Source: an uncultured Caulobacterales bacterium
Lineage (GTDB): Bacteria > Pseudomonadota > Alphaproteobacteria > Caulobacterales > Maricaulaceae
Reading direction: 5' to 3'
Length of the DNA stretch: 58,270 nt
Assembly (NCBI GenBank): GCA_938003545.1
Contig: CALKXY010000041.1
Coordinates: forward strand, 1 to 58,270
Shown: piece after piece, positions 8,913 through 18,044 of the stretch
Layout of the letters: each line of letters starts with the position of its first letter
Numbering within the stretch: the stretch's first letter is position 1
Program-made: the position numbers and the translations under genes
The notes under the pieces: model-generated
What the model was told of the DNA's origin: nothing
Databases searched by the model: none
The model's input: the letters and a program-made list of their open reading frames with translations, nothing else

Positions 8913-9524
8913 TCAGTCCACGTCATTCGCAAAGCCGCGCTGCCATAGGCGATAAAGTGTCATAGCCGTCATGCCCCAAATATTTCGATGTGTACCGTCA
9001 GCCTCGTCATAGGGCATATCAAAGAGGACATGATTCTTCTCATCAAAGAAAACCTCTCGGCGAATGTGATTGGAGGTGTTCATGAGAAAGGAGAGCGGGA
9101 CCTCAAATACACTTTCAACTTCGCGCGGGTCGGGCGTAATTACGGCGTTTGAATCAACAACCCCAACGAAGGGCGTAATGCGATAACGGCTGACCGCATT
9201 AAAACTCGGCAAACGGCCTAAGAGCTGAATATTGGACGCCCCGACGCCAATTTCTTCTTCAGTTTCGCGCAGAGCTGTCTGCGCGATACTCTCTTCGGGT
9301 TCGGCTTTGCCGCCTGGAAATGCGATTTGTCCAGGGTGAGAGGGCATAGTTTCTGGACGTTGGGTTAAAATGACCTGCCATTCTTCCCGCATCACAAGCG
9401 CGCAGAGGACGGCGGCAACGCGCTGTCCGTCCCGTTTGACCTTATCCGTACCGTCCGTGATCGAAAGCGGTAGGAGCGCACGACGAACATTGGAAAGCAT
9501 GTCCTCAGACGTCATGAGAGCCAA
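8913..9524 (-). CDS. NUDIX hydrolase, CoA pyrophosphatase type
   Basis: 203 residues. The Nudix box G-x5-E-x7-REUxEExGU is intact at about 72-94 (GKAEPEES...RETEEEIG), and just before it the HPGQIAFPGG sequence is typical of the NudL/UPF0035 group that hydrolyses coenzyme A to phosphopantetheine and 3',5'-ADP. LTQRPETMPSHPG gives the CoA-group signature. Cytosolic. Its start overlaps the end of the DUF1285 gene by 20 bp, so the two are almost certainly co-expressed. Confidence 0.92.
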   Translation of the reverse strand: MALMTSEDMLSNVRRALLPLSITDGTDKVKRDGQRVAAVLCALVMREEWQVILTQRPETMPSHPGQIAFPGGKAEPEESIAQTALRETEEEIGVGASNIQLLGRLPSFNAVSRYRITPFVGVVDSNAVITPDPREVESVFEVPLSFLMNTSNHIRREVFFDEKNHVLFDMPYDEADGTHRNIWGMTAMTLYRLWQRGFANDVD

Positions 9525-10110
9525 CAGGTCCTAGCGGAAAAAATATTCCGCCGCCCCAAACGCCAAGTTGCGACCCTTGCGGTGTCTCTCGCTCAACGGC
9601 TAGATCAACGAGTTCGTAAAATGTAGACCGCGACAGCACGGCCTCTAATCGCCCCCAAACGGTTACATAAGGATCAGGCTCCCCTGTTTTGGAATCTGTT
9701 TCGATCCGCAGCGGCGTATGTTCACCGACTTCCACAACGTCACCCAAATTCGTGGTGAAGAATAGCCTCTGCGCCTCGCCCTCTCCTTTTGCATCCACAC
9801 GAACCGCCACAAAATGCGCACGTTCCACTGTGATTGAAAGTTTTTCAGCAGGTGTGACAAGATAGGTAATGCCGTCTGCGTCTTTGCGCAGAACGGATGC
9901 GAACAGCTCGACCATTCCCTTACGCGCTATGCGAGAGCCTTCATGCCACCATGATCCGTCAGATTTGATGACAATATCGATTTCGCCGCAAAATTCAGGG
10001 TTCCACCGCTCAACCGGTCTGCGGTCATCAGAGGTGTCAGCCAGCGCATCCATCAAATCTTTGAGAGAAAACTGCGACTTACCGCCATTTAAGGTGTTTT
10101 GAGTGGACAA
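9505..10110 (-). CDS. DUF1285 domain protein
   Basis: 201 residues. The family hallmark is visible: WNPEFCGEIDIVIKSDGSWWHEGSRIARKGMVELFASVLRKD in the N-terminal half (given here as a description of residues about 40-82), followed by a beta-rich part with YLVTPAEKL. DUF1285 proteins are small cytosolic proteins of unknown function in alpha- and gammaproteobacteria. Overlaps the NUDIX gene by 20 bp and is divergent from moxR with 67 bp between start codons; the MoxR cluster beside DUF1285-NUDIX-CCA is a recurrent alphaproteobacterial order. Confidence 0.88.
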   Translation of the reverse strand: MSTQNTLNGGKSQFSLKDLMDALADTSDDRRPVERWNPEFCGEIDIVIKSDGSWWHEGSRIARKGMVELFASVLRKDADGITYLVTPAEKLSITVERAHFVAVRVDAKGEGEAQRLFFTTNLGDVVEVGEHTPLRIETDSKTGEPDPYVTVWGRLEAVLSRSTFYELVDLAVERETPQGSQLGVWGGGIFFPLGPVGSHDV

Positions 10111-10177
10111 TGGTTTTATCAGCTTTCATGCGTGAGATTGAACGAGTCTCCTACACTATTCACAGGCCACCAATTCG

Positions 10178-11167
10178 ATGCAAGAACTTACCGCTACTAT
10201 TGAAAATGCCGCAGGCACAGCCAGCGAGAGACTTCGCACAGCGCGAAGCAACATTGGCGCGGTCGTTTATGGGCAGGACCAAGTCGTAGAATTGGCCATT
10301 ACCGCGATCCTGTCAGGCGGACATGCTTTACTCGTCGGTGTACCGGGCCTCGCGAAAACGCTCTTGGTGGAAACTCTTGGTACAGTCATGGGGCTTGACG
10401 ACAAACGTGTGCAGTTCACGCCTGACCTGATGCCCGGTGATATTTTGGGATCGGAAGTTCTGGAAGAAACCGCCAAAGGCAAACGCGAGTTCCGCTTTAT
10501 TCCAGGCCCTGTCTTCACACAGCTACTCATGGCCGACGAAATCAACCGTGCCAGCCCGCGCACCCAATCTGCACTATTGCAAGCCATGCAAGAAAAGACC
10601 GTAACCGTCGCTGGTGTGCATCATGCGCTTCCTAAACCTTTTCACGTTTTGGCAACACAAAACCCAATTGAACAAGAAGGCACATATCCACTGCCAGAAG
10701 CCCAGCTTGACCGCTTTTTACTTCGCATCGATGTCGACTTCCCAACGCTTGCAACCGAACGCGACATTTTGGTTCGCACAACGGGTGCAGGTGAGACCAA
10801 AGCAAAAAAAGCGGTCACGCCAAAGCAGCTCATGGATATGCAAACACTCGTGAGAAAACTACCGGTTGGAGAAAATGTCTTAGACGCGATTCTCTCACTC
10901 GTTCGGAATGCACGGCCCGCCCAAAGCGAGATCGAATCTATCCGCAATCAAGTCAGCTGGGGGCCTGGACCACGAGCTGGGCAGGCTCTTATGCTCGCAA
11001 CGCGCGCGAAAGCCCTCATCGATGGACGTTTGTCGCCTTCTATCGACGATGTTCTCGCGCTCGCGCAACCTGTTCTCAAACATCGTATGGCGTTGAACTT
11101 CGCGGCCCGCGCCGAGGGACAAACGGTTGAGAGTGTGATCGAGACATTGAAAGATCGCATCCGTTAA
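10178..11167 (+). CDS. MoxR-family AAA+ ATPase
   Basis: 329 residues, usual MoxR size. Walker A GVPGLAKT at about 54-61, Walker B LLMADE at 116-121 followed by the family signature INRASPRTQSALLQAMQE, sensor 1 ATQNPIEQEGTYPLPEAQLDRF (about 166-187) and a C-terminal lid with GPRAG. MoxR ATPases act as chaperones that insert metals or mature envelope complexes, together with DUF58 and VWA proteins encoded next door. It opens a four-gene plus-strand operon; the DUF58 gene begins 1 nt after its stop. Confidence 0.95.
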   Translation: MQELTATIENAAGTASERLRTARSNIGAVVYGQDQVVELAITAILSGGHALLVGVPGLAKTLLVETLGTVMGLDDKRVQFTPDLMPGDILGSEVLEETAKGKREFRFIPGPVFTQLLMADEINRASPRTQSALLQAMQEKTVTVAGVHHALPKPFHVLATQNPIEQEGTYPLPEAQLDRFLLRIDVDFPTLATERDILVRTTGAGETKAKKAVTPKQLMDMQTLVRKLPVGENVLDAILSLVRNARPAQSEIESIRNQVSWGPGPRAGQALMLATRAKALIDGRLSPSIDDVLALAQPVLKHRMALNFAARAEGQTVESVIETLKDRIR

Positions 11168-11168
11168 A

Positions 11169-12044
11169 ATGGCGCGGCTCGCCCTCAAAAAAGACATTCG
11201 CACACGCGCATTGGCACTCTCGCAAGGTTATCCTGCCTTGTTGGCAGAAGCTGAGCGCGTGGCAGCTGTTGTTGCGTCTGGCGCGCATGGTCGCCGCCGC
11301 GCGGGGCAAGGTGAAACCTTTTGGCAATACCGGAATTACCAATCAACAGATGCCGCCAGCCAAATTGATTGGCGGCGATCCGCACGCGGTGACCAAATTT
11401 TTGTACGTGATAATGAATGGGAAGCTGCGAATACGGTCTATCTTTGGCCCGACACGCGCGCAGGCATGAATTGGGGTAGCGACAAGTCTCTGCCAACCAA
11501 AGCCGATAGAGGCCGCGTCATCAGCCTCGCTATCGCTAATTTACTGATGAAGGCGGGAGAACGCTGCGCCCTTATCGGATTACAAGAGCGCGCACGCTCT
11601 GGCCGTGTCGGCTATGAACGGCTGGCAGACGCTATGATGCGAAGTGAAACGGATGAAAGCGCCTTGAAGGCAGATGTCCCTGCACATTCGCGTTTCGTTA
11701 TTGTTTCAGACTTTCTCGATCCGATTGAAGACTGGCAAACACGTTTGTCGCGCCTATCTGGGCGTCCTGTTACGGGCATATTGCTTCAAATCATTGATCC
11801 TGCCGAAGAGGCTTTTCCTTATAAAGGCCGCGTGAATATGCGCACACCCGGCGGGACCAGACGGTTTTTATTGGGCCGTGCGGAAACAGCGCGTGAAGAG
11901 TATCAACGCCGTTTAGCCGATCATAATGCGCAAATCGCAAGTACAGCAGCGCGTTTGGGATGGACCTTAATTCGTCATCGTACAGACGAGCCTGCGACGA
12001 CGGCGCTTAACACCCTCTATCAAACTTTAAGCGGTCAAACATGA
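11169..12044 (+). CDS. DUF58 domain protein, MoxR partner
   Basis: 291 residues. The DUF58 core is clear: ARGAHGRRRAGQGETFWQYR-like opening, then DWRRSARGDQIFVRDNEWE at about 67-85. The C-terminal half has a VWA-like alpha/beta fold (SRFVIVSDFLD, about 175-185), the arrangement typical of the family. It lacks transmembrane segments and is probably cytosolic or membrane-associated through partners. DUF58 proteins are thought to bridge MoxR and its VWA substrates. Its stop overlaps the next start by 4 bp (ATGA). Confidence 0.9.
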   Translation: MARLALKKDIRTRALALSQGYPALLAEAERVAAVVASGAHGRRRAGQGETFWQYRNYQSTDAASQIDWRRSARGDQIFVRDNEWEAANTVYLWPDTRAGMNWGSDKSLPTKADRGRVISLAIANLLMKAGERCALIGLQERARSGRVGYERLADAMMRSETDESALKADVPAHSRFVIVSDFLDPIEDWQTRLSRLSGRPVTGILLQIIDPAEEAFPYKGRVNMRTPGGTRRFLLGRAETAREEYQRRLADHNAQIASTAARLGWTLIRHRTDEPATTALNTLYQTLSGQT

Positions 12045-14755
12045 GTTTCGGCGGTTTAACATTTCTAGCGCCCGTCGTCTTATTCGGCTTGCTCTGCCTT
12101 CCTATTGTTTGGTGGATATTGCGGATCAGTCCGCCGAAACCGCGTGAGCAGGTTTTCCCGCCGCTTCGTATTCTTGAGGGCGTTACGGCAGAGGAAGAAA
12201 CCCCCGCAGGTACACCGCTATGGTTACTCCTCTTTCGACTTTTAATGGTCGCATTAGTCGCCATCGCCCTTGCGCAACCCATATTGCAATCCACACAGGG
12301 TCAAACGCAAAAACGTCCTGCGATCTTCATCGACCAAAGCGTATTTTCCGCGCCCATTTGGGACGACATAATAGATGAAGCCGAACGTATCGCGCGCGTT
12401 GCGCAACGAAACAATTTGGATGTCAGTCTTATTCTTTCAGAGGGAGACACCCTAGGATATCGTCCCGCAAGAGAAGCCTTAGAAACGTTGAAAACGCTGC
12501 AACCCGTAAATTATGTCAGTACATTCAATGTCGAAAACCCTGCCCTTTACGAAGGGGCAGATGCCTTCATTTTATCCTCCGGCCTTATGACACGAGACAT
12601 TTTAGGCCTTCCAAAAGACGCAACTATATTTTCGCCTGATGTTCAAACTGTCCTTTTACCGGGCGACATTCGGGAAACACCGCAAGGCTTTGACGCGGAT
12701 TGGTTTCGCCCCTCAAACACATCGCCCTTAACCCACACAATTGACGCGCTTGGTGCGGGCGGCGGCGTTATCGCCTCTGAGACAATACGCTTTTCACCTG
12801 GCGCTGATCTCGCCTCTGTCAGCTTTGTTCTTCCTGCTCAATTGCGGTCTCGCGTTGCGCGGTTGCGCGTTTCAGGCGTACGCTCTGCGGCGTCCATAAA
12901 ACTGCTGGATGATAGCTTCGGGCGCCCTCTTGTTGGTGTTTTGCGTGCGAATGCGGACACGTCCAGCCCTCTCCTGACTGAACCTTTTTACGCCAAACAA
13001 GCCCTGCTGCCCTTTGCGGATGTGTTTGAGGGCGATCAAGATACGCTATTGAGCTTACAGCCTTCCATCCTCGTTATGCCTGACAGCCAGCGCAGTGATG
13101 ACGAGGCCGTCAGAAAGTTTGTTGAAGACGGTGGAATTCTGATCCGTTTCGCGGGTCCGCGCTTGGCTAAACGGCAAGACACACTCTTGCCTGTCAGACT
13201 TCGAAGTGGCGACCGTGCTATTGGCGGCGCGCTCGCGTGGGAGTCACCGCAAAAACTCGCGCCTTTCTCATCAGACTCTCCTTTTGCCGGTTTGGCGATT
13301 GCCGATGATGTGACCGTGTCTAAGCAGGTCATGGCCGAACCTGGCATTGAAACAGATGTCCGCACATGGGCACGCCTAGAAGACGGCAGTCCAGTCGTCA
13401 CAAGCGCGCCATTGGGACAAGGCCGTATCGTATTGTTCCATGTCACAGCGGGACCGAGCTGGTCCAACCTTGCGATCTCTGGCCTTTACGTGGACATGCT
13501 CCAGCGCATCTTACCTCTCGCGAAAGGGCGATTAATTGAAACAACTGAAACGGCTGCCGATTGGACATTGGACCGTGAGTTGGATGCTTTTGGCCGCTTG
13601 CAAAGCCCCCCGCCCGGGCTTCAAACACTCGACAATACGACGTTCTCTACGGCTGATGCCACAGCGGAAACGCCGCCGGGGACTTATCGGCAAGGCACGC
13701 GGACACGTGCGCTTCCCGTTATTCGTGACGCGGCTTCGGTTAACGACGTCGAACTTCCCAATAGTACCAAGAGCCAAAAGTATGGCGAAACATCAGAAAG
13801 TTCTCTAATGGGTCGTCTGCTGGGCTTTGCCCTTCTAGCTCTAGCATTAGATGCCCTTTTCGCTCTTATGGCGTCAGGTCGTTTGTCCTATTTGCGCCCG
13901 AATCGCGCGGTCGCGTCAATTTTGATTGTCGGATTAATGTTCGCTCCCGATGTTTTTGCTCAGGATGAAACCCGCATTTTAGAGGCCGCAACAGGCCTCC
14001 ATCTTGCCTATATTGAAACAGGTGATGTACGCCGAGACGAGCTTTCGCGCACCGCATTGGAAGGTTTGAAAGAGCAACTCGCAGGACGCACAACAATCGA
14101 GCCAACAGGCGTTCACGGCGTCAGTCCTGATGCAGATGGTTTGGAAATGTATCCATTTTTATACTGGCCGGTACGACGAGATACTCCTGCTCTCACGCCA
14201 GCAGAGCGTTTGAAAATCAACGCCTATATGGCAGCTAGTGGGACGGTGATCTTCGATACAGGTGATGAAGGGGACCGCGTCCTGCGCGCGGGACAACCTC
14301 ATCCGGGGCTACAGCGCGTGACCGAAGGTTTGGACATTCCACGATTGGTTGAAACACCCGAAGACCATGTTCTCACAAAGGCATTTTATTTACTGCAAGT
14401 TTACCCAGGGCGTTGGGCTAATGGCCCCGTTTATGTGCAGGCTGGCGAAACAGGGACAAGCGGACGTGACGGCGTATCACCTGTTATAATAGGGTCGAAC
14501 GATTGGGCCGCAGGATGGGCCGTGACGAATTTGGATGGTGCGCTCGTCGATCTTGAAAAAGACATTCCTCGCCAACGTGAAATGTCGATCCGCTTTGGCG
14601 TGAACATCGCCATGTATGCGCTATCTGGGAATTACAAAGCCGACCAAGTTCACTCTGCGGCACTCGTCGAACGCTTGGGGAATGGGAATTTACCGCTACC
14701 AGGCGAAACAAACCCTGCCACAACACCACCGCCGCAACCATCGGAACAGAAATAA
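12041..14755 (+). CDS. BatA-like / DUF4159 membrane protein
   Basis: 904 residues. The N-terminus matches the BatA double-transmembrane domain: LTFLAPVVLFGLLCLPIVWW (about 6-25) and a second helix near 62-80. A long periplasmic or soluble part follows, containing a glutamine-amidotransferase-like fold region (ILVMPDSQRSDDEAVRKFVEDGG, near 345-367). Two more helices lie near 589-608 and 622-640, and the C-terminus (about 645-870) is a DUF4159 domain with YPFLYWPV and FDTGDEG motifs. Its stop and the next start share a base (TAATG). This two-part architecture is standard for the alphaproteobacterial MoxR cluster; function unknown beyond envelope maturation. Confidence 0.88.
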   Translation: MSFGGLTFLAPVVLFGLLCLPIVWWILRISPPKPREQVFPPLRILEGVTAEEETPAGTPLWLLLFRLLMVALVAIALAQPILQSTQGQTQKRPAIFIDQSVFSAPIWDDIIDEAERIARVAQRNNLDVSLILSEGDTLGYRPAREALETLKTLQPVNYVSTFNVENPALYEGADAFILSSGLMTRDILGLPKDATIFSPDVQTVLLPGDIRETPQGFDADWFRPSNTSPLTHTIDALGAGGGVIASETIRFSPGADLASVSFVLPAQLRSRVARLRVSGVRSAASIKLLDDSFGRPLVGVLRANADTSSPLLTEPFYAKQALLPFADVFEGDQDTLLSLQPSILVMPDSQRSDDEAVRKFVEDGGILIRFAGPRLAKRQDTLLPVRLRSGDRAIGGALAWESPQKLAPFSSDSPFAGLAIADDVTVSKQVMAEPGIETDVRTWARLEDGSPVVTSAPLGQGRIVLFHVTAGPSWSNLAISGLYVDMLQRILPLAKGRLIETTETAADWTLDRELDAFGRLQSPPPGLQTLDNTTFSTADATAETPPGTYRQGTRTRALPVIRDAASVNDVELPNSTKSQKYGETSESSLMGRLLGFALLALALDALFALMASGRLSYLRPNRAVASILIVGLMFAPDVFAQDETRILEAATGLHLAYIETGDVRRDELSRTALEGLKEQLAGRTTIEPTGVHGVSPDADGLEMYPFLYWPVRRDTPALTPAERLKINAYMAASGTVIFDTGDEGDRVLRAGQPHPGLQRVTEGLDIPRLVETPEDHVLTKAFYLLQVYPGRWANGPVYVQAGETGTSGRDGVSPVIIGSNDWAAGWAVTNLDGALVDLEKDIPRQREMSIRFGVNIAMYALSGNYKADQVHSAALVERLGNGNLPLPGETNPATTPPPQPSEQK

Positions 14756-16845
14756 TGGAAGACCTGTTCGGAAATCTCGCCTTTGACCCTCTGCTACCTT
14801 TACCGTGGGTCTATATATTAGGCGCGCTAATTTTAATCGCGTCCATTGCCGCAGGTGCGGGTCGATTGCGGAGCCAGTTCACCCGCCTCACAGCAGGCCT
14901 CTTTTTGCTGATTGGCGTACTTAACCCGCAAGCCGTGGAAGAAAATAGAGACACCCTGCCCGATACGGTTATCCTTATTGAAGATAACAGTGACAGCATG
15001 TCCTTTGGTCAACGCAGCGATGCCCGCGACTCTATCTCAGCCGCCTTAAAATCTAAATTTCGCGAGGATGGCGAATTAGATATTATTTCGATTTCTGTGC
15101 CTCAAGATGATGATGGCACCCTCCTCAGTGCAGCCTTGACGGATGCACTCGCGGCAACACCTTCAGAACGTCTTGCTGGCGTTATTGCCCTCACGGATGG
15201 TCGGCCACATGATATTACTGAGGCCACATCGAGTTACCTACCAGAAGGTATACCCTTTCACAGTCTAATAATAGGCGATCCAAATGCGCGGGACAGGCGC
15301 ATATTAGCAACAAAGGCACCAAAATTTGGCGTTGTCGGCGAACAAGCTGAATTCGAAATCATGGTCGATGATCCAGGTTTCGATGGTCAACGCGCCCGCA
15401 TAGAGTTAAAGCTCAACGGAAATGTAAAAGCCCGCTTCCCAATCACAATTGGCCGTCCGCTTTCTGTGCCTCTAGAGATCGAACGACGCGGCAGCAATAC
15501 AGTCGAGTTGACAGTTGAAAGCGTTGAAGGCGAACTGACCTTAAACAACAACTTATTCGTCTCTGAAATTCAGGGTGTGAGAGATCGTTTGCGTGTTTTG
15601 CTCATCACGGGTGAACCACATAATGGCGGTCGTGCCTGGAGGAACCTATTGAAATCTGATCCCGCGCTGGACCTCGTACAATTCACAATTCTTACCAGCC
15701 GTAGTAAATATACGAATGCGAATGAGCGCGAATTATCTCTGATCCAATTTCCGACACGGCAATTATTCGAAGAGCGCCTTGACGAATTCGACCTGATCAT
15801 TTTCGATCAATATGAACGCCGATCCTTATCCCGTCGACAAGGACGATCTCGCCCGACAATCCCACCACAATATTTCCAAAATATTGCAAAATATGTGGAA
15901 GACGGCGGGGCACTTCTCCTCGGAACCGGGCCCGCATTCGCGTCCCAAGCTAGTCTTTACAGAACTCCGCTTGTTAGCGTTCTTCCTGCGCGACCAACCG
16001 GAGAAACCCTAACGGGCGCATTCAAGCCAGAGTTAAATGCAAAAGGTCGTCGTCATCCGATTACGGCTGACTTTGCTGGAAATGAAGATCAATCTTGGGG
16101 ACCGTGGTATCGTGCAATCGACAATGACCCCATTGGCGGTGATGTCCTAATGGATGGTCCAAACGGCGTGCCTTTGTTTGTTATTGATAAAGTCCGCGAA
16201 GGCCGTGTAGCCATGCTTATGAGCGACCAAGCCTGGCTTTGGGCCAAAGGGCATAAAGGTGGCGGTCCGTACCGTGAAATGTTCCGCCGCACAGCGCATT
16301 GGTTGATGGGCGAACCTGAACTGGACGCAGAAACCCTCTCGGCTGTGAGAGATGGGGACGAACTTGTCATTACCCGTCGCTCATTGGATGATGTCGGGGC
16401 ACCTGTGGACATCATTGCACCCGATGGAACGCGGAGCCGCGCCACCCTGGATCGTATTGCAGATGGGCTGTACCGCGCGACTGTGCCGCTCGCAGGGCAA
16501 GGGGCATATCGTCTTTCAAATGATGGGATTTCGACAATCACTGCCGTCGGTGCCTTAAATCCAAAAGAATATGAAAATATGCTGCCAACGACCGATGTGT
16601 TGAAACCGCTTTCCGATGCAACAGGTGGATTAACGGCGACAGTAGGTTTAGACGCAGCCGCGCTCCCAAACATTCGCCGAGTGAAACCTGGCCGGACGAC
16701 GGCCGGTACAGATTGGGTGGGCCTTGTCGCGCATGAGGCCTATGCCGTAACGCAAAGCCGACGAACACCATTGGCGCCAGGCATATTCCTCTTCGGGTTT
16801 TTCTTCCTATTCTTGGCTTGGGCCTGGAGACGAGAGGGTCAATAA
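14755..16845 (+). CDS. VWA-like membrane protein of the MoxR/Bat cluster
   Basis: 696 residues. Two N-terminal helices (about 16-34 and 43-60) precede a von Willebrand A-like fold with an intact MIDAS-type DNSDSMS sequence (about residues 78-84) and ALTDGRP further on. The middle resembles the glutamine-amidotransferase-like domain of such proteins (LLLGTGPAFASQ, EDQSWGPWYRA). A C-terminal helix (FLFGFFFLFLAWAW) ends in a short basic tail. It closes the moxR operon. The intact metal site suggests that it is the ligand-binding or substrate-binding member that MoxR and DUF58 remodel; inference only. Confidence 0.8.
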   Translation: MEDLFGNLAFDPLLPLPWVYILGALILIASIAAGAGRLRSQFTRLTAGLFLLIGVLNPQAVEENRDTLPDTVILIEDNSDSMSFGQRSDARDSISAALKSKFREDGELDIISISVPQDDDGTLLSAALTDALAATPSERLAGVIALTDGRPHDITEATSSYLPEGIPFHSLIIGDPNARDRRILATKAPKFGVVGEQAEFEIMVDDPGFDGQRARIELKLNGNVKARFPITIGRPLSVPLEIERRGSNTVELTVESVEGELTLNNNLFVSEIQGVRDRLRVLLITGEPHNGGRAWRNLLKSDPALDLVQFTILTSRSKYTNANERELSLIQFPTRQLFEERLDEFDLIIFDQYERRSLSRRQGRSRPTIPPQYFQNIAKYVEDGGALLLGTGPAFASQASLYRTPLVSVLPARPTGETLTGAFKPELNAKGRRHPITADFAGNEDQSWGPWYRAIDNDPIGGDVLMDGPNGVPLFVIDKVREGRVAMLMSDQAWLWAKGHKGGGPYREMFRRTAHWLMGEPELDAETLSAVRDGDELVITRRSLDDVGAPVDIIAPDGTRSRATLDRIADGLYRATVPLAGQGAYRLSNDGISTITAVGALNPKEYENMLPTTDVLKPLSDATGGLTATVGLDAAALPNIRRVKPGRTTAGTDWVGLVAHEAYAVTQSRRTPLAPGIFLFGFFFLFLAWAWRREGQ

Positions 16846-16921
16846 ACCCTGAAATTTTCACGCCTTGTTCAGAGCCTGTATTCTATAGAGTTTGTAAGGG
16901 AACGAGTTAGGAATTTTCAGA

Positions 16922-17317
16922 ATGCGTAAAACCAACTTTATCGCAGTCATCACTCTGACTGCATTTGTGCTGTCGGGATGCGGCGTGCACAAGGTCGTGA
17001 CTGTACCTGTCAAAGGCGCTTATAAAACCACGAAATTCGTTGGTAAGACGGCTATGGGCGGAACCAAGATGGTTGGCAAAGGCCTATGGGCGACAGGAAA
17101 AGGCGTCTATTATGTCGGTTCAGTTCCCGTAAAAATTACGGATGCCGCGCTGGACACAACAGCAAAAATGCTAACAATTACAACGCAAGCCGTTGACCTA
17201 TCGGGTAAAGTTGTAACGGTTTCCCGTGATATAAATGCGACACGCCTTGAGGCGGAGCTGTCCACCTTGAAGACGGCGAAAAATGTACTGTCAGTCTTTG
17301 TAGACGTCGCACGTTAA
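16922..17317 (+). CDS. Small lipoprotein, unknown function
   Basis: 131 residues with a lipoprotein signal: MRKTNF, hydrophobic core and lipobox LSGC with the lipidated cysteine at residue 20. The mature part consists of glycine/lysine-rich repeats (VGKTAMGGTKMVGKGLWATGKGVYYVG) and an amphipathic C-terminal segment. Glycine at +2 suggests outer-membrane sorting by E. coli rules. Family not recognised. It starts 76 bp after the MoxR operon and could be read from it or from its own promoter. Confidence 0.65.
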   Translation: MRKTNFIAVITLTAFVLSGCGVHKVVTVPVKGAYKTTKFVGKTAMGGTKMVGKGLWATGKGVYYVGSVPVKITDAALDTTAKMLTITTQAVDLSGKVVTVSRDINATRLEAELSTLKTAKNVLSVFVDVAR

Positions 17318-17319
17318 AC

Positions 17320-17347
17320 CACAACGCATCTCGCTTGCGACGTTGTG
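17320..17347 (+). terminator. Weak hairpin after the lipoprotein gene
   Basis: CACAACG at 17320-17326 pairs with CGTTGTG at 17341-17347; an inner CGCA/TGCG pairing is also possible. It follows the lipoprotein stop at once but no T-run follows, so this is a weak terminator candidate. Confidence 0.25.
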
Positions 17348-17420
17348 AGACATCAAACACACGCAAGTGTTTGGAAATTACGTAAATTTATGTTATGTTG
17401 TTCTAAATAAGGAGTGACTC

Positions 17421-18044
17421 ATGCGTAGATTACTAACCTGTTTATCAGCAGCGGCGATACTAGCGACCCCAGCTTTCGCCGAAGCCACGGGCTTTAAGTC
17501 AGACTTGACATCAAAACTTTCTGGCCCCCTAAAATTGGAAGTTGTGGTGTCTGAGGATCTAGCACATCGCGCGAACAACCTCCCCAAGAAACTCTCAGAC
17601 CGCGGCTCAGGTTCACGCTTAAATTCATCATTCTCAAATAATGGGCGCTATGGTGATCGTGAAATCGAATATCTGATTGAAGAGATGCAGGAAGAAATTG
17701 TTGAGGATTTTGCCAAGCATAAACTCTCCCTATCAGATGATGCTCCAACGCTGATGCGTGTTACAATCGATATGGCACAACCAAATCGTCCGACATTCAA
17801 TCAACTCAGCAGAGATACATCTCTATCCTTCAAAAGTTTTGGTATTGGCGGTGCAGATGTCTCAGTCGAATTTATTGATGCTAAGGGTGAAATCATTGGC
17901 AACGCCAGTTATGATTATTATTCATCAATACATGAACGGCAGTTCCAAGGTCGAGCAACGTGGTCAGATGCCAATCGCACCTTCTCTCGCTTCTCAAAGC
18001 GCCTAAGTAAAAAACTCGCGTCTTTAGGCGTGAATGATAGCTAA
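17421..18044 (+). CDS. Exported protein, DUF3313/DUF4410-like
   Basis: 207 residues with a Sec signal peptide cleaved near AFA (residues 20-22). The start is fixed by an AAGGAGTG Shine-Dalgarno about 6 nt upstream. The mature protein has an acidic amphipathic helix (EIEYLIEEMQEEIVEDFAKH), a strand-rich centre (TLMRVTIDMAQPNRPTFNQL) and a C-terminal helix FSRFSKRLSKKL, a layout like periplasmic DUF4410/DUF3313 proteins; this likeness is tentative. Its stop overlaps convergent queE by 4 bp, and its likely terminator lies inside queE at 18110-18141. Confidence 0.6.
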   Translation: MRRLLTCLSAAAILATPAFAEATGFKSDLTSKLSGPLKLEVVVSEDLAHRANNLPKKLSDRGSGSRLNSSFSNNGRYGDREIEYLIEEMQEEIVEDFAKHKLSLSDDAPTLMRVTIDMAQPNRPTFNQLSRDTSLSFKSFGIGGADVSVEFIDAKGEIIGNASYDYYSSIHERQFQGRATWSDANRTFSRFSKRLSKKLASLGVNDS

